Shown here: positions 45,447 to 54,946 of the stretch, piece after piece
Numbering within the stretch: the first letter of the stretch is position 1
How the letters are laid out: every line of letters begins with the position of its first letter
Origin: Enteractinococcus helveticum
GTDB taxonomy: Bacteria; Actinomycetota; Actinomycetes; Actinomycetales; Micrococcaceae
DNA: 64,000 bases
Assembly: GCF_001657475.1 (NCBI RefSeq)
Contig: NZ_LXEY01000011.1
Location: 1-64,000, forward strand
Direction: 5' to 3'
The notes under the pieces: generated by a model
What the model saw: the letters and a program-made list of their open reading frames with translations, nothing else
The model's database searches: none
Told to the model about the DNA's origin: nothing
Program-made: the position numbers and the translations under genes

Positions 45447-46706
45447 TTAGATCAGGGCGCTGAGGCCGATGATAATGCCCGGTAGAACAACGAACAGTCC
45501 TGCAAGCCAGGCCACGACGTACAGCTTGTTCTTGGCGCCCAGATTGCCCAACCATGTCGCGCCGATTACGGGGATCGGACGTAGGAATGGCAGGGAGAAG
45601 ATCACAACCGCTGAGAAGATATTGTAGAACAAGTGCACTGCAGCGGCAGTCATAGCGGCTGTTGCTGCCGAACCGGAGAACCCAAAGGCCGCAATCATCG
45701 CCGTCATAGTAGTACCAACGTTTGCGCCGACAGTAAAGGGATAGATCTGCCAGATGGAGAATTTACCGGAAGCTGCCAGCGGGACCGCTAGAGAGGTGGT
45801 CGTGGATGAGGACTGGACCATGACTGTGATGATCAGGCCGGATATGATCCCGGAGATTGGGCCGCGGCCGATCGCGTTGTGGAACATCTTTTCAACGTTG
45901 CCCACCAGTAAGACTTTGAGCATGCTGGAGATGAATTTGATGACGAGCAGAATGCCAGCCACACCCAGAACGATCATGGCAATGCCGGCCCACACTGGCG
46001 GCATGATGGCGAGGAGACCAGCTTCTACAAGATCTGCTCCCGGATCGGTGACGGCCGTGACGGCGCTGCCCATTGCCGTGAAGATGGTGGCGATGATCCC
46101 GCCGTCAGAGCCAGTGGTTGCCCCAGCGAACCAGGTACTCACCCGGTCCAGAATGCCAAAGGCCCATTCCAGCGGGAAGAAGATCGCCACAGACAGCAGG
46201 TTATACATGTCATGGACGGATGCTGCGGTAAATGCACGACGGAATTGATTGCGGTCGCCTGCTGCACCCAAAGAAACCAGGGTGGAGGTCATGGTGGTGC
46301 CCACGTTGGCACCCATCAGGATCGGAATGGCGGTCTCAAGTGGCAGACCACCTGCGACCATACCCACAACGATCGAGGTCGTCGTCGAGGACGATTGTGT
46401 CAAAACGGTCGCGAAAATCCCGATGACGAGCCCAATGACGGGGTTTTGAGCGAATGCGAAGACCTCTTCTGCACTTCCGCCGGTCGCCGTACCAAATCCT
46501 GAACCGATAATACTGACCGCGGTGATCAGAATGTAGACGGCGAAGACCACGGAGAACCATTCAACGACTTTCCGAGTTCTGCCAGTGAATGGGAGCTGGT
46601 CCATGAGACCCGGACGCTTAATTGAGGTGGTGTCTTCCTCAACAAGAGGTGCGTCGTGAAGCGGAGCGTGGAGGATCTTGCGCTCCGTCGAGTTATCTAG
46701 GCTCAT
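45447..46706 (-). CDS. Na+/phosphate cotransporter family protein
   Basis: A 419-residue membrane protein of the NptA/PNaS family. The two inverted QSSS repeats are present: LTQSSSTTTSIVVGMVAGGL and VMVQSSSTTTSLAVPLAAS, each followed by hydrophobic helices and GANVGTTMT, which is also duplicated. These form the Na/phosphate site. It should import phosphate with sodium. A four-unit PHO-box-like array lies 56 bp upstream, pointing to induction by PhoP under phosphate starvation. A small charged protein is encoded downstream in the same unit. Confidence 0.92.
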   Translation of the reverse strand: MSLDNSTERKILHAPLHDAPLVEEDTTSIKRPGLMDQLPFTGRTRKVVEWFSVVFAVYILITAVSIIGSGFGTATGGSAEEVFAFAQNPVIGLVIGIFATVLTQSSSTTTSIVVGMVAGGLPLETAIPILMGANVGTTMTSTLVSLGAAGDRNQFRRAFTAASVHDMYNLLSVAIFFPLEWAFGILDRVSTWFAGATTGSDGGIIATIFTAMGSAVTAVTDPGADLVEAGLLAIMPPVWAGIAMIVLGVAGILLVIKFISSMLKVLLVGNVEKMFHNAIGRGPISGIISGLIITVMVQSSSTTTSLAVPLAASGKFSIWQIYPFTVGANVGTTMTAMIAAFGFSGSAATAAMTAAAVHLFYNIFSAVVIFSLPFLRPIPVIGATWLGNLGAKNKLYVVAWLAGLFVVLPGIIIGLSALI

Positions 46707-46761
46707 ACCCGAGATTGTTCCCTTCGTAACGGGTGATGTCGCGCCCAGTGAAACACCGGAA

Positions 46762-46801
46762 GGTAAACCAAAGGTTAACTATGGGTCAATGTTCGGTTTT
46801 A
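46762..46801 (-). promoter_or_regulatory. PHO-box-like array of four 11-bp direct repeats
   Basis: On the plus strand GGT recurs at 46762, 46773, 46784 and 46795, exactly 11 bp apart. On the gene's strand the units read GTTTACC, GTTAACC, ATTGACC and a weaker AAAACC, close to the GTTCACC core of actinobacterial PhoP sites, which are also 11-bp direct repeats. It is 56 bp before the Na/Pi transporter start. Confidence 0.7.
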
Positions 46802-47123
46802 TGTGTGGGCAAAAGTGTATTTTTGTTACAGGTATTCCCCACACAACGCCGCAAAACCCCATGTCAGACGAGACGTTGAGTGATTAATCACAAGTTATGC
46901 TTTCTCGCCGCCCAGCACTCAAAATGAACAACAAGATGCGCCTGAGCCTGTGCGATCACCCTAAGAATACGGCTTTCAGGTGCCGCTCTCGTGGCGCGCA
47001 CCTCGATCTTGCCCAGAAATACATGCGTAAGCCATCTCGGCGTGGCGAAAATATCTGCCACTGTTTACCACTAGTTCAGTTCATTGGGCGCATTGAGACA
47101 GGGTATATGTGGGTTCCGGCGGT
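46802..47123. other. Gap without recognised gene
   Basis: About 320 bp between the PHO-box array and the end of sbcC. AT-richer in its first half; short open frames here have no ribosome site or recognisable product. No terminator hairpin for sbcC identified. Confidence 0.4.
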
Positions 47124-50100
47124 CTAGGCCAGATCTGGCCCGATGATGTTCACGGTGGAGCCGGCTTGGGATTTCTGAACCTGAATGCGGTGCGGAATCT
47201 GCTGTTTCATGGATTCAACGTGCGAGACAAGACCAATGAGGCGTCCGTCGTCCTGCAGCGCAGCCAGCACGCCCATGACTTCTTCCAGGGTGTCAGCATC
47301 CAGCGAGCCGAAGCCCTCGTCGATGAACAGCGTGTCCATGGCAACTCCCCCGGCTTGGGCCTGAACGGCGTCGGCGAGTCCAAGGGCAAGGGCTAAGGAC
47401 GCCATGAATGTTTCACCGCCAGACAGGGTCGAGGGCGTGCGCACGGTGTCATTGAGGTGGTCGATGACCTCCAGGTTCAAGCCGGAGTGGCCGCGGCCGC
47501 CCTGGCCGACGGCGTGTTTGAGTTCATAGCGCCCGCCGGTCATTCCGGTGAGGCGTTCTGAAGCATTGGCTGCGACGTGTTCCAGCCAACCTGCCAGCAC
47601 AAAGGAGCGCAGCGGCATGCTCACGGCGTTTTCTCCGCGTCCGGCCACCACGTCGCTGAGTCCAAGCAGTTCCTCGTAGATGGCCAGCTGTTCGGCCGAG
47701 CGTTCGCTGACCTCGGCCAACAGGTCTTGCTGGGTTCGACATTGCTTCTGGGTGGCTTCGATGCTGCCGTGCTCGCGGTTGGCCTCGGAGAGGGACTGTT
47801 CGGCGGCACGCTGGGCTTGTTGGGCGGCATCGAGGGTTTCTTGTGACGGGGGCGCGACGTCGTCGTCGAGCAATTTCAGACCGGCGATGACGGCGGTCTG
47901 GCCGGCTTTTTCTGCCAGGCGGTCGCTCTCGGTGGTCCACTGGCGCACCAGGGTTTCATGGTCGGCCTGCGTTGCGGGATCCAGGAGGTTTTCGCAGGCT
48001 TCGGCGGCGTTGCGATAGGCCGGGTGATCCTCGGTCGCGGAGTTAGCCAGAGCCTCGTGGACGCGTTGTTGGGCGGTGGTGTGATTGGCCACGGCGGTGG
48101 TGACAGACTCTCCGGCGCGCACGATCTGACCCACGAGCCGGTGGGCGGGTTCCACTGCGGCCCGGAATGCTGCAACGTCGGCGAATTCGCCTAGGGCTTG
48201 GGCGAGGTCGCCCCGGAGTTGGTCAAGTTCGGTGGTCTGAGACGCGATCTGTGTGGTGACCTCGGTGAGCTGCTGCTCGGCTGTGGTTTTGGCCTCGCGG
48301 AGTTGTTCGGTCTGGGCGTCGCGTTCCTTAATGCGCGCACGAAGCTGCGTCAGCTCGGTGGCTTCACGTTGGGCCTCAGTCACCGTTTGTTGCGCATCAG
48401 TCACGGCTGCATCGGCATCGGTGAGGCTGAGTCCCCCGGCTTGGGTCTGCAGTTCTTGGAGGTCGGCGAGCTTGGTTTGATACGTTTCAGCGGCGGTATT
48501 GGCTGCCCGGCGGGCCTGGGTTGCGCGTTGTTCGGCCTGTTGAACGGCGTCATTGGAGATTTCTGCCAGGTCGTGCGTTTCGGCCGGTTGTGGGTGGGTG
48601 GTCGAACCGCAGACTTCACACGGTTGCCCGGGTTCCAGCTTGTCGGCCAGGAATCCTGCGGCGGCATCAATGCGACGGCGCAACAGGTCTTGGGCGTGTT
48701 CCAGTGCCGCATCGGCCTCCGTTTGGGCCTCATCGCGAGTGCGTTTGGCGGCGTCGGCGGCAGATTGGGCGCTTTGTGCATGTTGTGCGGCGGTATGTTT
48801 GGTCTTTGCCTCTTGGAGCTGCCGTGTAGCGGTTTCAAGGGTTTTCTCCACGCCGGTGAGGTGTTCGGCGCGCTGGCGGTCGGCGGCCAGTTGCTCACAC
48901 ACCGTGTCGAATTGCTCTTGCAATTGCCCTATGCGATCGCTCAGGGTCTGCTGACTGGCGGACCAGGTGTCGAGTTGACGTTGCCCGGCCTGGATCGCGG
49001 CATGGGTTTTTTCGTGTTGGGTAACGTGTTCCAGGGCTCGAATCGCGGCGGCTTCGACCGTCTTCCAGCCAGCAAGCAACGGCTGCACCTCACTGGTGTT
49101 GACCGTGAAAATCTGCTGTTGCTCAGCCCAGTCAACAATGATGGGGTCTTGTTGTGCCGCATCGCATCGCTGTTGCAGAGTTTCCACGGCGTCTTCAAGC
49201 GCGGTCTGGGCGGTTTGGCAGTGGCGTTGCGCTTCGACCACGGCCCGGGCGCGCTCGTGGTGTTCCAACTGCAGCGTGGCTGTACGCACCGCGGGTGCCT
49301 GTTGTTGGTGAGCGGTATGACGACGGCGATATTCTTCGGCCTCGCGCAGGTGTTCGTGTTGCTGCTGCAACTGTTGGAATGCATCGCGGGCGGCTTTCAG
49401 GGCGCTCTGGGATTGTTCGACTCGACGCTGTGCTCCGGTTTCCAGTTCGGACATGAGGTCATCGATGTGGGCGATGAGTTCGACGTCGTCCAGGGCCTCG
49501 AGATCAACCGGCTCGGTTGCTGGCTGGGTATCTGCCGCGGCGTTTTGAGGTTGCGCATAGGTTTGAGCGGTTTCGATAATGCTCGCGCGCAGGGTTTGAC
49601 GGCGTTGGGTATCGGCTTGCACGGTGCCGCGCAGTTTTTTGGCCTCAGCGGCCAGGTAGTCGCCGATCTCGTCGAAGCGGTGAGTGTTGAACAGCTGGCG
49701 TAAGATGGCCTCGCGGTCGTTGCTGGAGGCCTTGAGGAAACGCGCGAACTCGCCCTGGGGCAACAGGACAACCGAGGTGAATTGTTCCCGGCTCAGCCCG
49801 ATGACGCCGCGCAGGATCTGCTGGGCCTCATCCACGCGGGTGGTCAGCTGGCGGTGCTCACCGGCCACGATTTCCACCAGCGACATGGCTGCCTGGCGGG
49901 TCACGACGTCGAAGGGATCTTTGGCGCCACGCCGCGGGGCGAAGTGCTGCAGGGTCCGGTCAATGACAAACCGGCGGGTGCCAAAGGTGACATCAAGCTG
50001 GATGGTTGGTGGCAGCCCGGGCTCGGCCAGGGTGGAGTGCAGTTCGGTATTTTTCCGTTCGTCGTCGGCCTTGCCGTACAGGGCGAAGGTGACGATATCT

Positions 50101-50234
50101 AAGATGGTGGATTTGCCGGCGCCGGTGGGTCCGTCGAGCAGGAACAGGCCGACGTCGTCGAGCTGGGTGAAATCCAGGTGCTGAGACGTGGCATACGGGC
50201 CGATGGCCTGGAAGGTTAGTGCGTGGATGCGCAT
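47124..50234 (-). CDS. sbcC: Exonuclease SbcCD subunit C (SMC-like ATPase)
   Basis: The large subunit of the SbcCD nuclease, which opens hairpins and processes DNA ends. The N-terminal Walker A is LDGPTGAGKSTILD; after long Gln/Ala/Glu-rich coiled coils (about residues 190-520 and 580-850) the C-terminal ABC signature is LSGGETFMASLALALGLAD and Walker B LFIDEGFGSLD. The zinc hook GQPCEVCGSTTHPQ (CxxC) lies between the coils. 1036 residues is normal. ATG 50234 shares one base with the sbcD stop (TAATG). Confidence 0.95.
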   Translation of the reverse strand: MRIHALTFQAIGPYATSQHLDFTQLDDVGLFLLDGPTGAGKSTILDIVTFALYGKADDERKNTELHSTLAEPGLPPTIQLDVTFGTRRFVIDRTLQHFAPRRGAKDPFDVVTRQAAMSLVEIVAGEHRQLTTRVDEAQQILRGVIGLSREQFTSVVLLPQGEFARFLKASSNDREAILRQLFNTHRFDEIGDYLAAEAKKLRGTVQADTQRRQTLRASIIETAQTYAQPQNAAADTQPATEPVDLEALDDVELIAHIDDLMSELETGAQRRVEQSQSALKAARDAFQQLQQQHEHLREAEEYRRRHTAHQQQAPAVRTATLQLEHHERARAVVEAQRHCQTAQTALEDAVETLQQRCDAAQQDPIIVDWAEQQQIFTVNTSEVQPLLAGWKTVEAAAIRALEHVTQHEKTHAAIQAGQRQLDTWSASQQTLSDRIGQLQEQFDTVCEQLAADRQRAEHLTGVEKTLETATRQLQEAKTKHTAAQHAQSAQSAADAAKRTRDEAQTEADAALEHAQDLLRRRIDAAAGFLADKLEPGQPCEVCGSTTHPQPAETHDLAEISNDAVQQAEQRATQARRAANTAAETYQTKLADLQELQTQAGGLSLTDADAAVTDAQQTVTEAQREATELTQLRARIKERDAQTEQLREAKTTAEQQLTEVTTQIASQTTELDQLRGDLAQALGEFADVAAFRAAVEPAHRLVGQIVRAGESVTTAVANHTTAQQRVHEALANSATEDHPAYRNAAEACENLLDPATQADHETLVRQWTTESDRLAEKAGQTAVIAGLKLLDDDVAPPSQETLDAAQQAQRAAEQSLSEANREHGSIEATQKQCRTQQDLLAEVSERSAEQLAIYEELLGLSDVVAGRGENAVSMPLRSFVLAGWLEHVAANASERLTGMTGGRYELKHAVGQGGRGHSGLNLEVIDHLNDTVRTPSTLSGGETFMASLALALGLADAVQAQAGGVAMDTLFIDEGFGSLDADTLEEVMGVLAALQDDGRLIGLVSHVESMKQQIPHRIQVQKSQAGSTVNIIGPDLA

Positions 50235-51391
50235 TATTTCACGTCCTGTTCTGTGACGCGGTTGACGTGCTGCAGCGCGTCGGTGAGCCAGCGGTGTTCG
50301 TTCTCGGAGGCCGGGCGGTTGCGAACGTGGTCAACAAAATCCAGGACCAAATCCATATCGGTAGTGGCTTTGGCGATGCGATCGGAGTAGGTGGTTTGGG
50401 CTTCAACGCCGCCGGTAGGCGCCAGGATGAAATTCAGCATGCCCGGGAAGCGGTGTTTCAGCCGCCGGAAAGCATGCGGTGGGCGTTTGGGGTCGGTCAC
50501 GGTGATTTGGCACCAGGCCTCCTCGGCCCAAGCGTACTGCTCGGATTCCAGCAGCGGGGTGATCTCATCTTTGAGTACCGCCAGCTGCTTGAGCTGCGGG
50601 ACCTCAACGGGCTCGATAATCAACTCGTCATGTGTGTCGAGTAACCACATACCCTTGGTGTGGTTGACTTCGGAGAACGAATAGGCCACCGGTGAACCCG
50701 AATAGCGCACCGTTGGTGACATGACCTGACGGCCGTGCAGGTGCCCCAGCGCAACATAATCCATACCGTCAAAAATATCGGCGGGCACCTGCCCCAGGGT
50801 GCCAACTTCGCCCTCACCAATATTGCGTTCAGACTCGGAACCCGAGGCACCGGCAGCAAACAGGTGAGCCATCATAATGTGCGTGGCGTGTTCCAGGCCC
50901 CGAGTGGAAATTTCTGCGCGCACCTGCTCCATAACGTAGTGCGTCACGGCGGTGTGGTTGGCCGCCACGCCAAACTCGGCGGCGTGGTAGCGCGGCTCCA
51001 AATACGGCACCGTCCAAATGCACACGGGTGCGGCGTCGTCGGTGTGAAACACAATGGGATCGGTGATGGATTCGGGCATGGTGCGAATATAGACGTCGCG
51101 CATCATCCGGGACATAAAACCTAACCGGATGGCCGAGTCATGGTTGCCCGAGGTGACGACCACAGTGGCCCCGGCCGCGTGCATGTCCACCAGCGCCTGG
51201 TCAAACATGGCCACCGCATCCACGGGTGGCAGGGCGCGGTCATAGACGTCGCCTGCGATCAACACCAGGTCAATGGCACGTTCGGTGATGGTCTCGACTA
51301 TGAAATTGATCGCGTGCTGCTGGGCGTCTGCCATGCCCACGTTGTGAAATGAGCGGCCCAGGTGCCAGTCCGAGGTGTGAAGAATTCGCAT
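50234..51391 (-). CDS. sbcD: Exonuclease SbcCD subunit D (Mre11-like nuclease)
   Basis: The Mn-dependent nuclease subunit. Phosphoesterase motifs in order: HTSDWHLGRSFHNVG, LIAGDVYDRALPP, TSGNHDSAIRLG and MMAHLFAAG, then YVALGHLHGRQ. 385 residues from ATG 51391; a longer in-frame GTG start upstream lacks support because MRILHTSDWHLG is the usual N terminus. Coupled to sbcC by a 1-nt overlap. Together they should repair palindrome-linked breaks. Confidence 0.95.
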   Translation of the reverse strand: MRILHTSDWHLGRSFHNVGMADAQQHAINFIVETITERAIDLVLIAGDVYDRALPPVDAVAMFDQALVDMHAAGATVVVTSGNHDSAIRLGFMSRMMRDVYIRTMPESITDPIVFHTDDAAPVCIWTVPYLEPRYHAAEFGVAANHTAVTHYVMEQVRAEISTRGLEHATHIMMAHLFAAGASGSESERNIGEGEVGTLGQVPADIFDGMDYVALGHLHGRQVMSPTVRYSGSPVAYSFSEVNHTKGMWLLDTHDELIIEPVEVPQLKQLAVLKDEITPLLESEQYAWAEEAWCQITVTDPKRPPHAFRRLKHRFPGMLNFILAPTGGVEAQTTYSDRIAKATTDMDLVLDFVDHVRNRPASENEHRWLTDALQHVNRVTEQDVK

Positions 51392-51437
51392 GCCACTCAG
51401 TCTAAGCAACCGGGTGGGACACGCTAAGGTGGTTACC

Positions 51438-52346
51438 ATGGATAACTACTCTTCGCGTGTCGCTGGGTTATTTGCCGGAGGGGCTGCCGCTGAGGCCGCC
51501 GGGATCGATCCGCAAAACACCGAAATTTCCACCGGCACCCAGTTGAGCTTATACGTGGCCGACGGGCTCGTCGAGGTACTGGAGTGGGCCGCCGAAGGCC
51601 AGGCCGCTGACCCTCCTGCGGCCATCTGGTTGGCCCTGTTGCGCTGGTATAAAAACCGCTACGGTGCCTTCCCGGATGGACTACCGGCCGCCCCGGATCG
51701 CTGGATTGACCACTATGAGCTTTACGCCGGTGCCGTTGACGACGCGACCAAGTCTGGACTCGAAGAACCCGAAATGGGTCTGGTGCGCAAACCCCACGGC
51801 GTGGATGCCACCGGTGCCGATGCCTTAATGCGCGCAGCACCCCTGGGCATGCTGCCCCAAATGGACGCCGAGTGGGTTACGAACATGTCGCACCAGATCG
51901 CGGTGTTGACGCACGCCGAGTGGGTCACCCCCACTGCCTATAGTCTGTTAGTTCATCACGTACTGACCGGCAAGACGCTGCTCGAGTCGGTCACCGAGGT
52001 CCTGGAGTGGTTGAAAACCACCGACGACGACGTCGAGCTGGCCCAGCTGATCCGCACCGGCCTGGGCGAGGGTATTACCGCGCCATCCTCCGCGGCACAG
52101 GTGCTGGCCGCGGCAATTGCCGCGGTGGCCGATACACTGGAAGAAGCCGTGGCACCCGAACAGCTCTACGCCACCGCCGTGACCAAGGCCGTCAATGCCG
52201 AGGGTCACACACAAGCCACCCCGCTGGTGGCCGGGCAACTGGCCGGAGCGCTGTTGGGCAATACGGCCATCGGCACGCCGTCGAGATTGACACATTATCC
52301 CATGGTCGAAGATGCCATCGACCGGTGGATCAACCTGACCACCTAG
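51438..52346 (+). CDS. Degenerate ADP-ribosylglycohydrolase-fold protein
   Basis: A 302-residue protein of the ADP-ribosylglycohydrolase (DraG/ARH) family by overall pattern: AGLFAGGAAAEAAG at the N terminus, GADALMRAAPLGML mid-protein, SHQIAVLTHAEWVTPTAYS, and VAGQLAGALLG near the end. The Mg-binding residues are altered at both sites. The N-terminal SDDTQ-type motif reads STGTQ (residues 31-35), losing both aspartates. The C-terminal GDSDT-type motif reads EGHTQAT. It is therefore probably a pseudo-enzyme that binds ADP-ribose or a related ligand. It diverges from sbcD and is followed 8 bp later by a methyltransferase gene. Confidence 0.78.
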   Translation: MDNYSSRVAGLFAGGAAAEAAGIDPQNTEISTGTQLSLYVADGLVEVLEWAAEGQAADPPAAIWLALLRWYKNRYGAFPDGLPAAPDRWIDHYELYAGAVDDATKSGLEEPEMGLVRKPHGVDATGADALMRAAPLGMLPQMDAEWVTNMSHQIAVLTHAEWVTPTAYSLLVHHVLTGKTLLESVTEVLEWLKTTDDDVELAQLIRTGLGEGITAPSSAAQVLAAAIAAVADTLEEAVAPEQLYATAVTKAVNAEGHTQATPLVAGQLAGALLGNTAIGTPSRLTHYPMVEDAIDRWINLTT

Positions 52347-52354
52347 GAATGATC

Positions 52355-52978
52355 ATGCGCCGCAATTATTGGGAGTCCATCGTCGCCGCCAGAGCGCCCG
52401 GGCCGACAGATGATGCGGTGCTGGCCGCGATGCGGCGTCGTCGGCGCAGAGATTTTCTGCCCAAGGACCAGCGCAAATTTGCCGGCTACAACCGCCCGAT
52501 TCACATTGGCTATGACCAAACGAATTCACAACCCAGCACGGTGGCCGATATGTTGTGGCTGCTGGATGTGCACCCGGGTCATAAGGTCTTAGATGTCGGG
52601 GCCGGGTCAGGGTGGACGACGGCGATCCTGGGTGATCTGGTCACCGAGACGGGCAGTGTGCTGGGATTGGAAATCATCCCCGAACTCGCCGATCCCGCCG
52701 CAGCCGCGCTGGAGCAACAAAACCTGCCGTGGTGCCGGATCGAAACCGCCACACATGGGGCGCTAGGTGCACCGAATGAGGCGCCCTTTGACCGCATTTT
52801 AGTCTCGGCCGAGGCTAGACACCTACCCCACGACCTGGTCGAACAATTGACCGACAACGGGATGATGGTCATCACGGTGGCAGGTTACATGTTGCGCGTG
52901 GTGCGCCACGGCCCCGATTCCAACGACGCCGAAATCACCCGACACGGGGCCTATCGGTTCGTGGACCTCATTACCTAG
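52355..52978 (+). CDS. Protein-L-isoaspartate O-methyltransferase-like protein
   Basis: A 207-residue SAM-dependent methyltransferase of the Pcm family, which marks isoaspartyl residues for repair. Motif I is VLDVGAGSGWTTAILG, preceded by PIHIGYDQTNSQPSTVADML, the family's substrate-side block. ATG 52355 follows AGGA by 6 nt; another ATG six bases earlier is in frame. It lies just after the degenerate ADP-ribosylglycohydrolase gene and convergent with the DUF2207 gene (4-nt overlap of ends). A related protein-modification theme is only suggested. Confidence 0.85.
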   Translation: MRRNYWESIVAARAPGPTDDAVLAAMRRRRRRDFLPKDQRKFAGYNRPIHIGYDQTNSQPSTVADMLWLLDVHPGHKVLDVGAGSGWTTAILGDLVTETGSVLGLEIIPELADPAAAALEQQNLPWCRIETATHGALGAPNEAPFDRILVSAEARHLPHDLVEQLTDNGMMVITVAGYMLRVVRHGPDSNDAEITRHGAYRFVDLIT

Positions 52979-54780
52979 CGGCCACCGGCAGCGCCCCCGC
53001 CGCCTCCGCCTCCCACGGCTCCACCACCGGTTGATCCGGCGGTCGGGCTTGAGGTTGATGCCGCAGAACTGACCGAGGACAGCATCGAACTCAACGCCGT
53101 TTCGGCGCCGCGGTGACCACCGCTAAACAACCGCGGATACCACATCGGTGCCGGCCAATTATTATGCGTATAGGTATTGGCCATGGCTTTGGTCCACTGT
53201 TTTTGCAGTCCAAACTGCACCGCATAGGGCAACAGGCGATCATAGACGTGCACGTATGGCCCGTCGTCGTCGCGGTGCGGTGCGTTGGTAAATGATTGCA
53301 TCATGTTCAACCGCGCGGCATCATCAGCGCGCATCACCTGTTCCAGGCCTTCCAGCTGCCGCCGCAGCGCAGCCCCACGCGGGGTGAGCACCCGGTGTTT
53401 GATCACACATACGGTACTCAACATCAGACACAGCACGCCCAACATAATACTGGTGACGGTCATCGCAGTGTTGTCTCGGCTGGCGCCCAACATCAGCAAC
53501 ACAACGGCCGGAATCAGCAGGCCCATGGCCGTCCAGCCGGCTACCGTCGCACCCGCATGGCGCTGCTTGTGTTGATATCCGCGGTCGATCGCCGTCGTCG
53601 TACTGTCTTTTACCACGGCCTGGGTGGCCTGCATAAAGGGTTTGGAATTTTTCGGGAAATCGAAGGTCTCACCTGGTTGAAGGTTCGGGAACATACCGCG
53701 TAGCAACAGGTCTTCTTGTGGGTCATCAACCAGTTGCGGATCAATCAGGCGCAGCATCGGCTTGGTCTCGGGCTGTTTTGACCACCGCGAGGTCTGTTGG
53801 GTTTCTTCAATGCGTAGGACGCCGCGCACCGCCAAATCCAGGATGGTCGCCACAATCGGATCGTGGTTCTTGCCCACCAGCTGCCCGGCAAGCAGTGGAT
53901 TGACCTGGCGCGGAATGCCGTATTCGATACTGGCCTGGCTGGTGTCATGGCGATGCCGCCGCACCATCGCCATGACTGCGAGCGCGCCCCCACCGGCTAT
54001 CAGCGTTGCCGCAATGACAATGAGCAGTGGCACGACGTCGAGGAGGAAATTTTCCTGGCGTTGCGGGGTTTGGACCACGGTGCCCGGTTCTACCCCGATC
54101 GCCACGGTGACGCCGTGCCCGCCCGGCAGCGGTGCCTCCTCAATGCCAAAGACCGCCTCCTCGCCAGCGCTTCGTTGTATGTCGCAGGCTTGCGATTGCT
54201 CCGGGGTGCCAACATAGCAGGCCGCCGAGCCGGTCAACGCAGCAGTTAACTGCGCATCAAGCGTGATCTGGGCGGTGACTTCATCGATGTGTTGTGGTCG
54301 ATCCGACGGGATGATGTCCCAGTAGAATTCATCGGCCTGCTGGGTCGTGTGCATGACGTCGTGAAGCGTGTAGGAAATGACATAGGTTTGGGATCCGTGA
54401 ACAAAATCGTCGTCGCCGATGAGAATACTTCGAAATCCGTCGCCGTTGTCCACCTCGAATGGTACTGCTGCTCCGGAGCCGTCCGTGACTGAAATATTCT
54501 CTGGTGCTGCCGGCGCCGACTGATAGCGCAGCGGCAGCGAGCGAATGATCCCGCGGTTCTGGTCAACCTCTGGGAACTCAGCGTGTAATTCTTCAGTGAC
54601 TTCAGCGACCGCACGCCCGTCGGCATCCAGTCCGACGTCGTAGGTGAGGTTCCAGGCAGCATACTCAAAGTCCTCAACATTTTGCTCCTGGGCGGTCGCT
54701 GTACTTGCCAAGCTCAGGGTGAGGATGAGCAACCCGATACACGCAGCCCAACATTTCTTGCCCGCAGAAATAGCACTCAT
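52975..54780 (-). CDS. DUF2207 membrane protein
   Basis: A 601-residue exported membrane protein. Signal peptide at residues 1-30 ends ASTATAQ. The extracytoplasmic DUF2207 domain follows (NLTYDVGLDADGRAVAEVTE, RGIIRSLPLRY, YVISYTLHDV). Hydrophobic segments occur near residues 250-275 and as a pair near 420-470. The C terminus is a Ser/Gly-rich run (GGGAVGGGGGGGAAGG). This architecture is common in actinobacteria and of unknown function. Its last codons overlap the methyltransferase end on the other strand. Confidence 0.85.
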   Translation of the reverse strand: MSAISAGKKCWAACIGLLILTLSLASTATAQEQNVEDFEYAAWNLTYDVGLDADGRAVAEVTEELHAEFPEVDQNRGIIRSLPLRYQSAPAAPENISVTDGSGAAVPFEVDNGDGFRSILIGDDDFVHGSQTYVISYTLHDVMHTTQQADEFYWDIIPSDRPQHIDEVTAQITLDAQLTAALTGSAACYVGTPEQSQACDIQRSAGEEAVFGIEEAPLPGGHGVTVAIGVEPGTVVQTPQRQENFLLDVVPLLIVIAATLIAGGGALAVMAMVRRHRHDTSQASIEYGIPRQVNPLLAGQLVGKNHDPIVATILDLAVRGVLRIEETQQTSRWSKQPETKPMLRLIDPQLVDDPQEDLLLRGMFPNLQPGETFDFPKNSKPFMQATQAVVKDSTTTAIDRGYQHKQRHAGATVAGWTAMGLLIPAVVLLMLGASRDNTAMTVTSIMLGVLCLMLSTVCVIKHRVLTPRGAALRRQLEGLEQVMRADDAARLNMMQSFTNAPHRDDDGPYVHVYDRLLPYAVQFGLQKQWTKAMANTYTHNNWPAPMWYPRLFSGGHRGAETALSSMLSSVSSAASTSSPTAGSTGGGAVGGGGGGGAAGGR

Positions 54781-54912
54781 GGCGCAAGTCTAAAACACAC
54801 ACTGACATACGACTACCGGGGTCATGCTGGTCAGATCGCACCGAACCTGTCAACGCGTTACCCGACCTGTGGCATTCGGTACCATGGATGCTGTACTCTT
54901 CAATCAATTGAC

Positions 54913-54946
54913 GCGGAGGGACTGTGGAAGCGGAGGGACTGTGGAA
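54913..54946 (+). repeat. 17-bp perfect tandem duplication at a translation start
   Basis: The unit GCGGAGGGACTGTGGAA is repeated exactly (54913-54929 and 54930-54946). Each copy carries a GGAGGG site and a GTG; only the second GTG is in frame with the exported protein. Confidence 0.85.

Noticed and set aside
46897..47127. Small plus-strand frame in the gap before sbcC
   Set aside because: No ribosome site and no family resemblance; the residues look like translated non-coding sequence.
48198..49703. A 501-codon open frame on the plus strand opposite sbcC
   Set aside because: It lies wholly antisense to sbcC, which has all its motifs. It is Gly/Leu-rich as expected for a shadow of Ala/Gln-rich coding sequence and has no recognisable domain.
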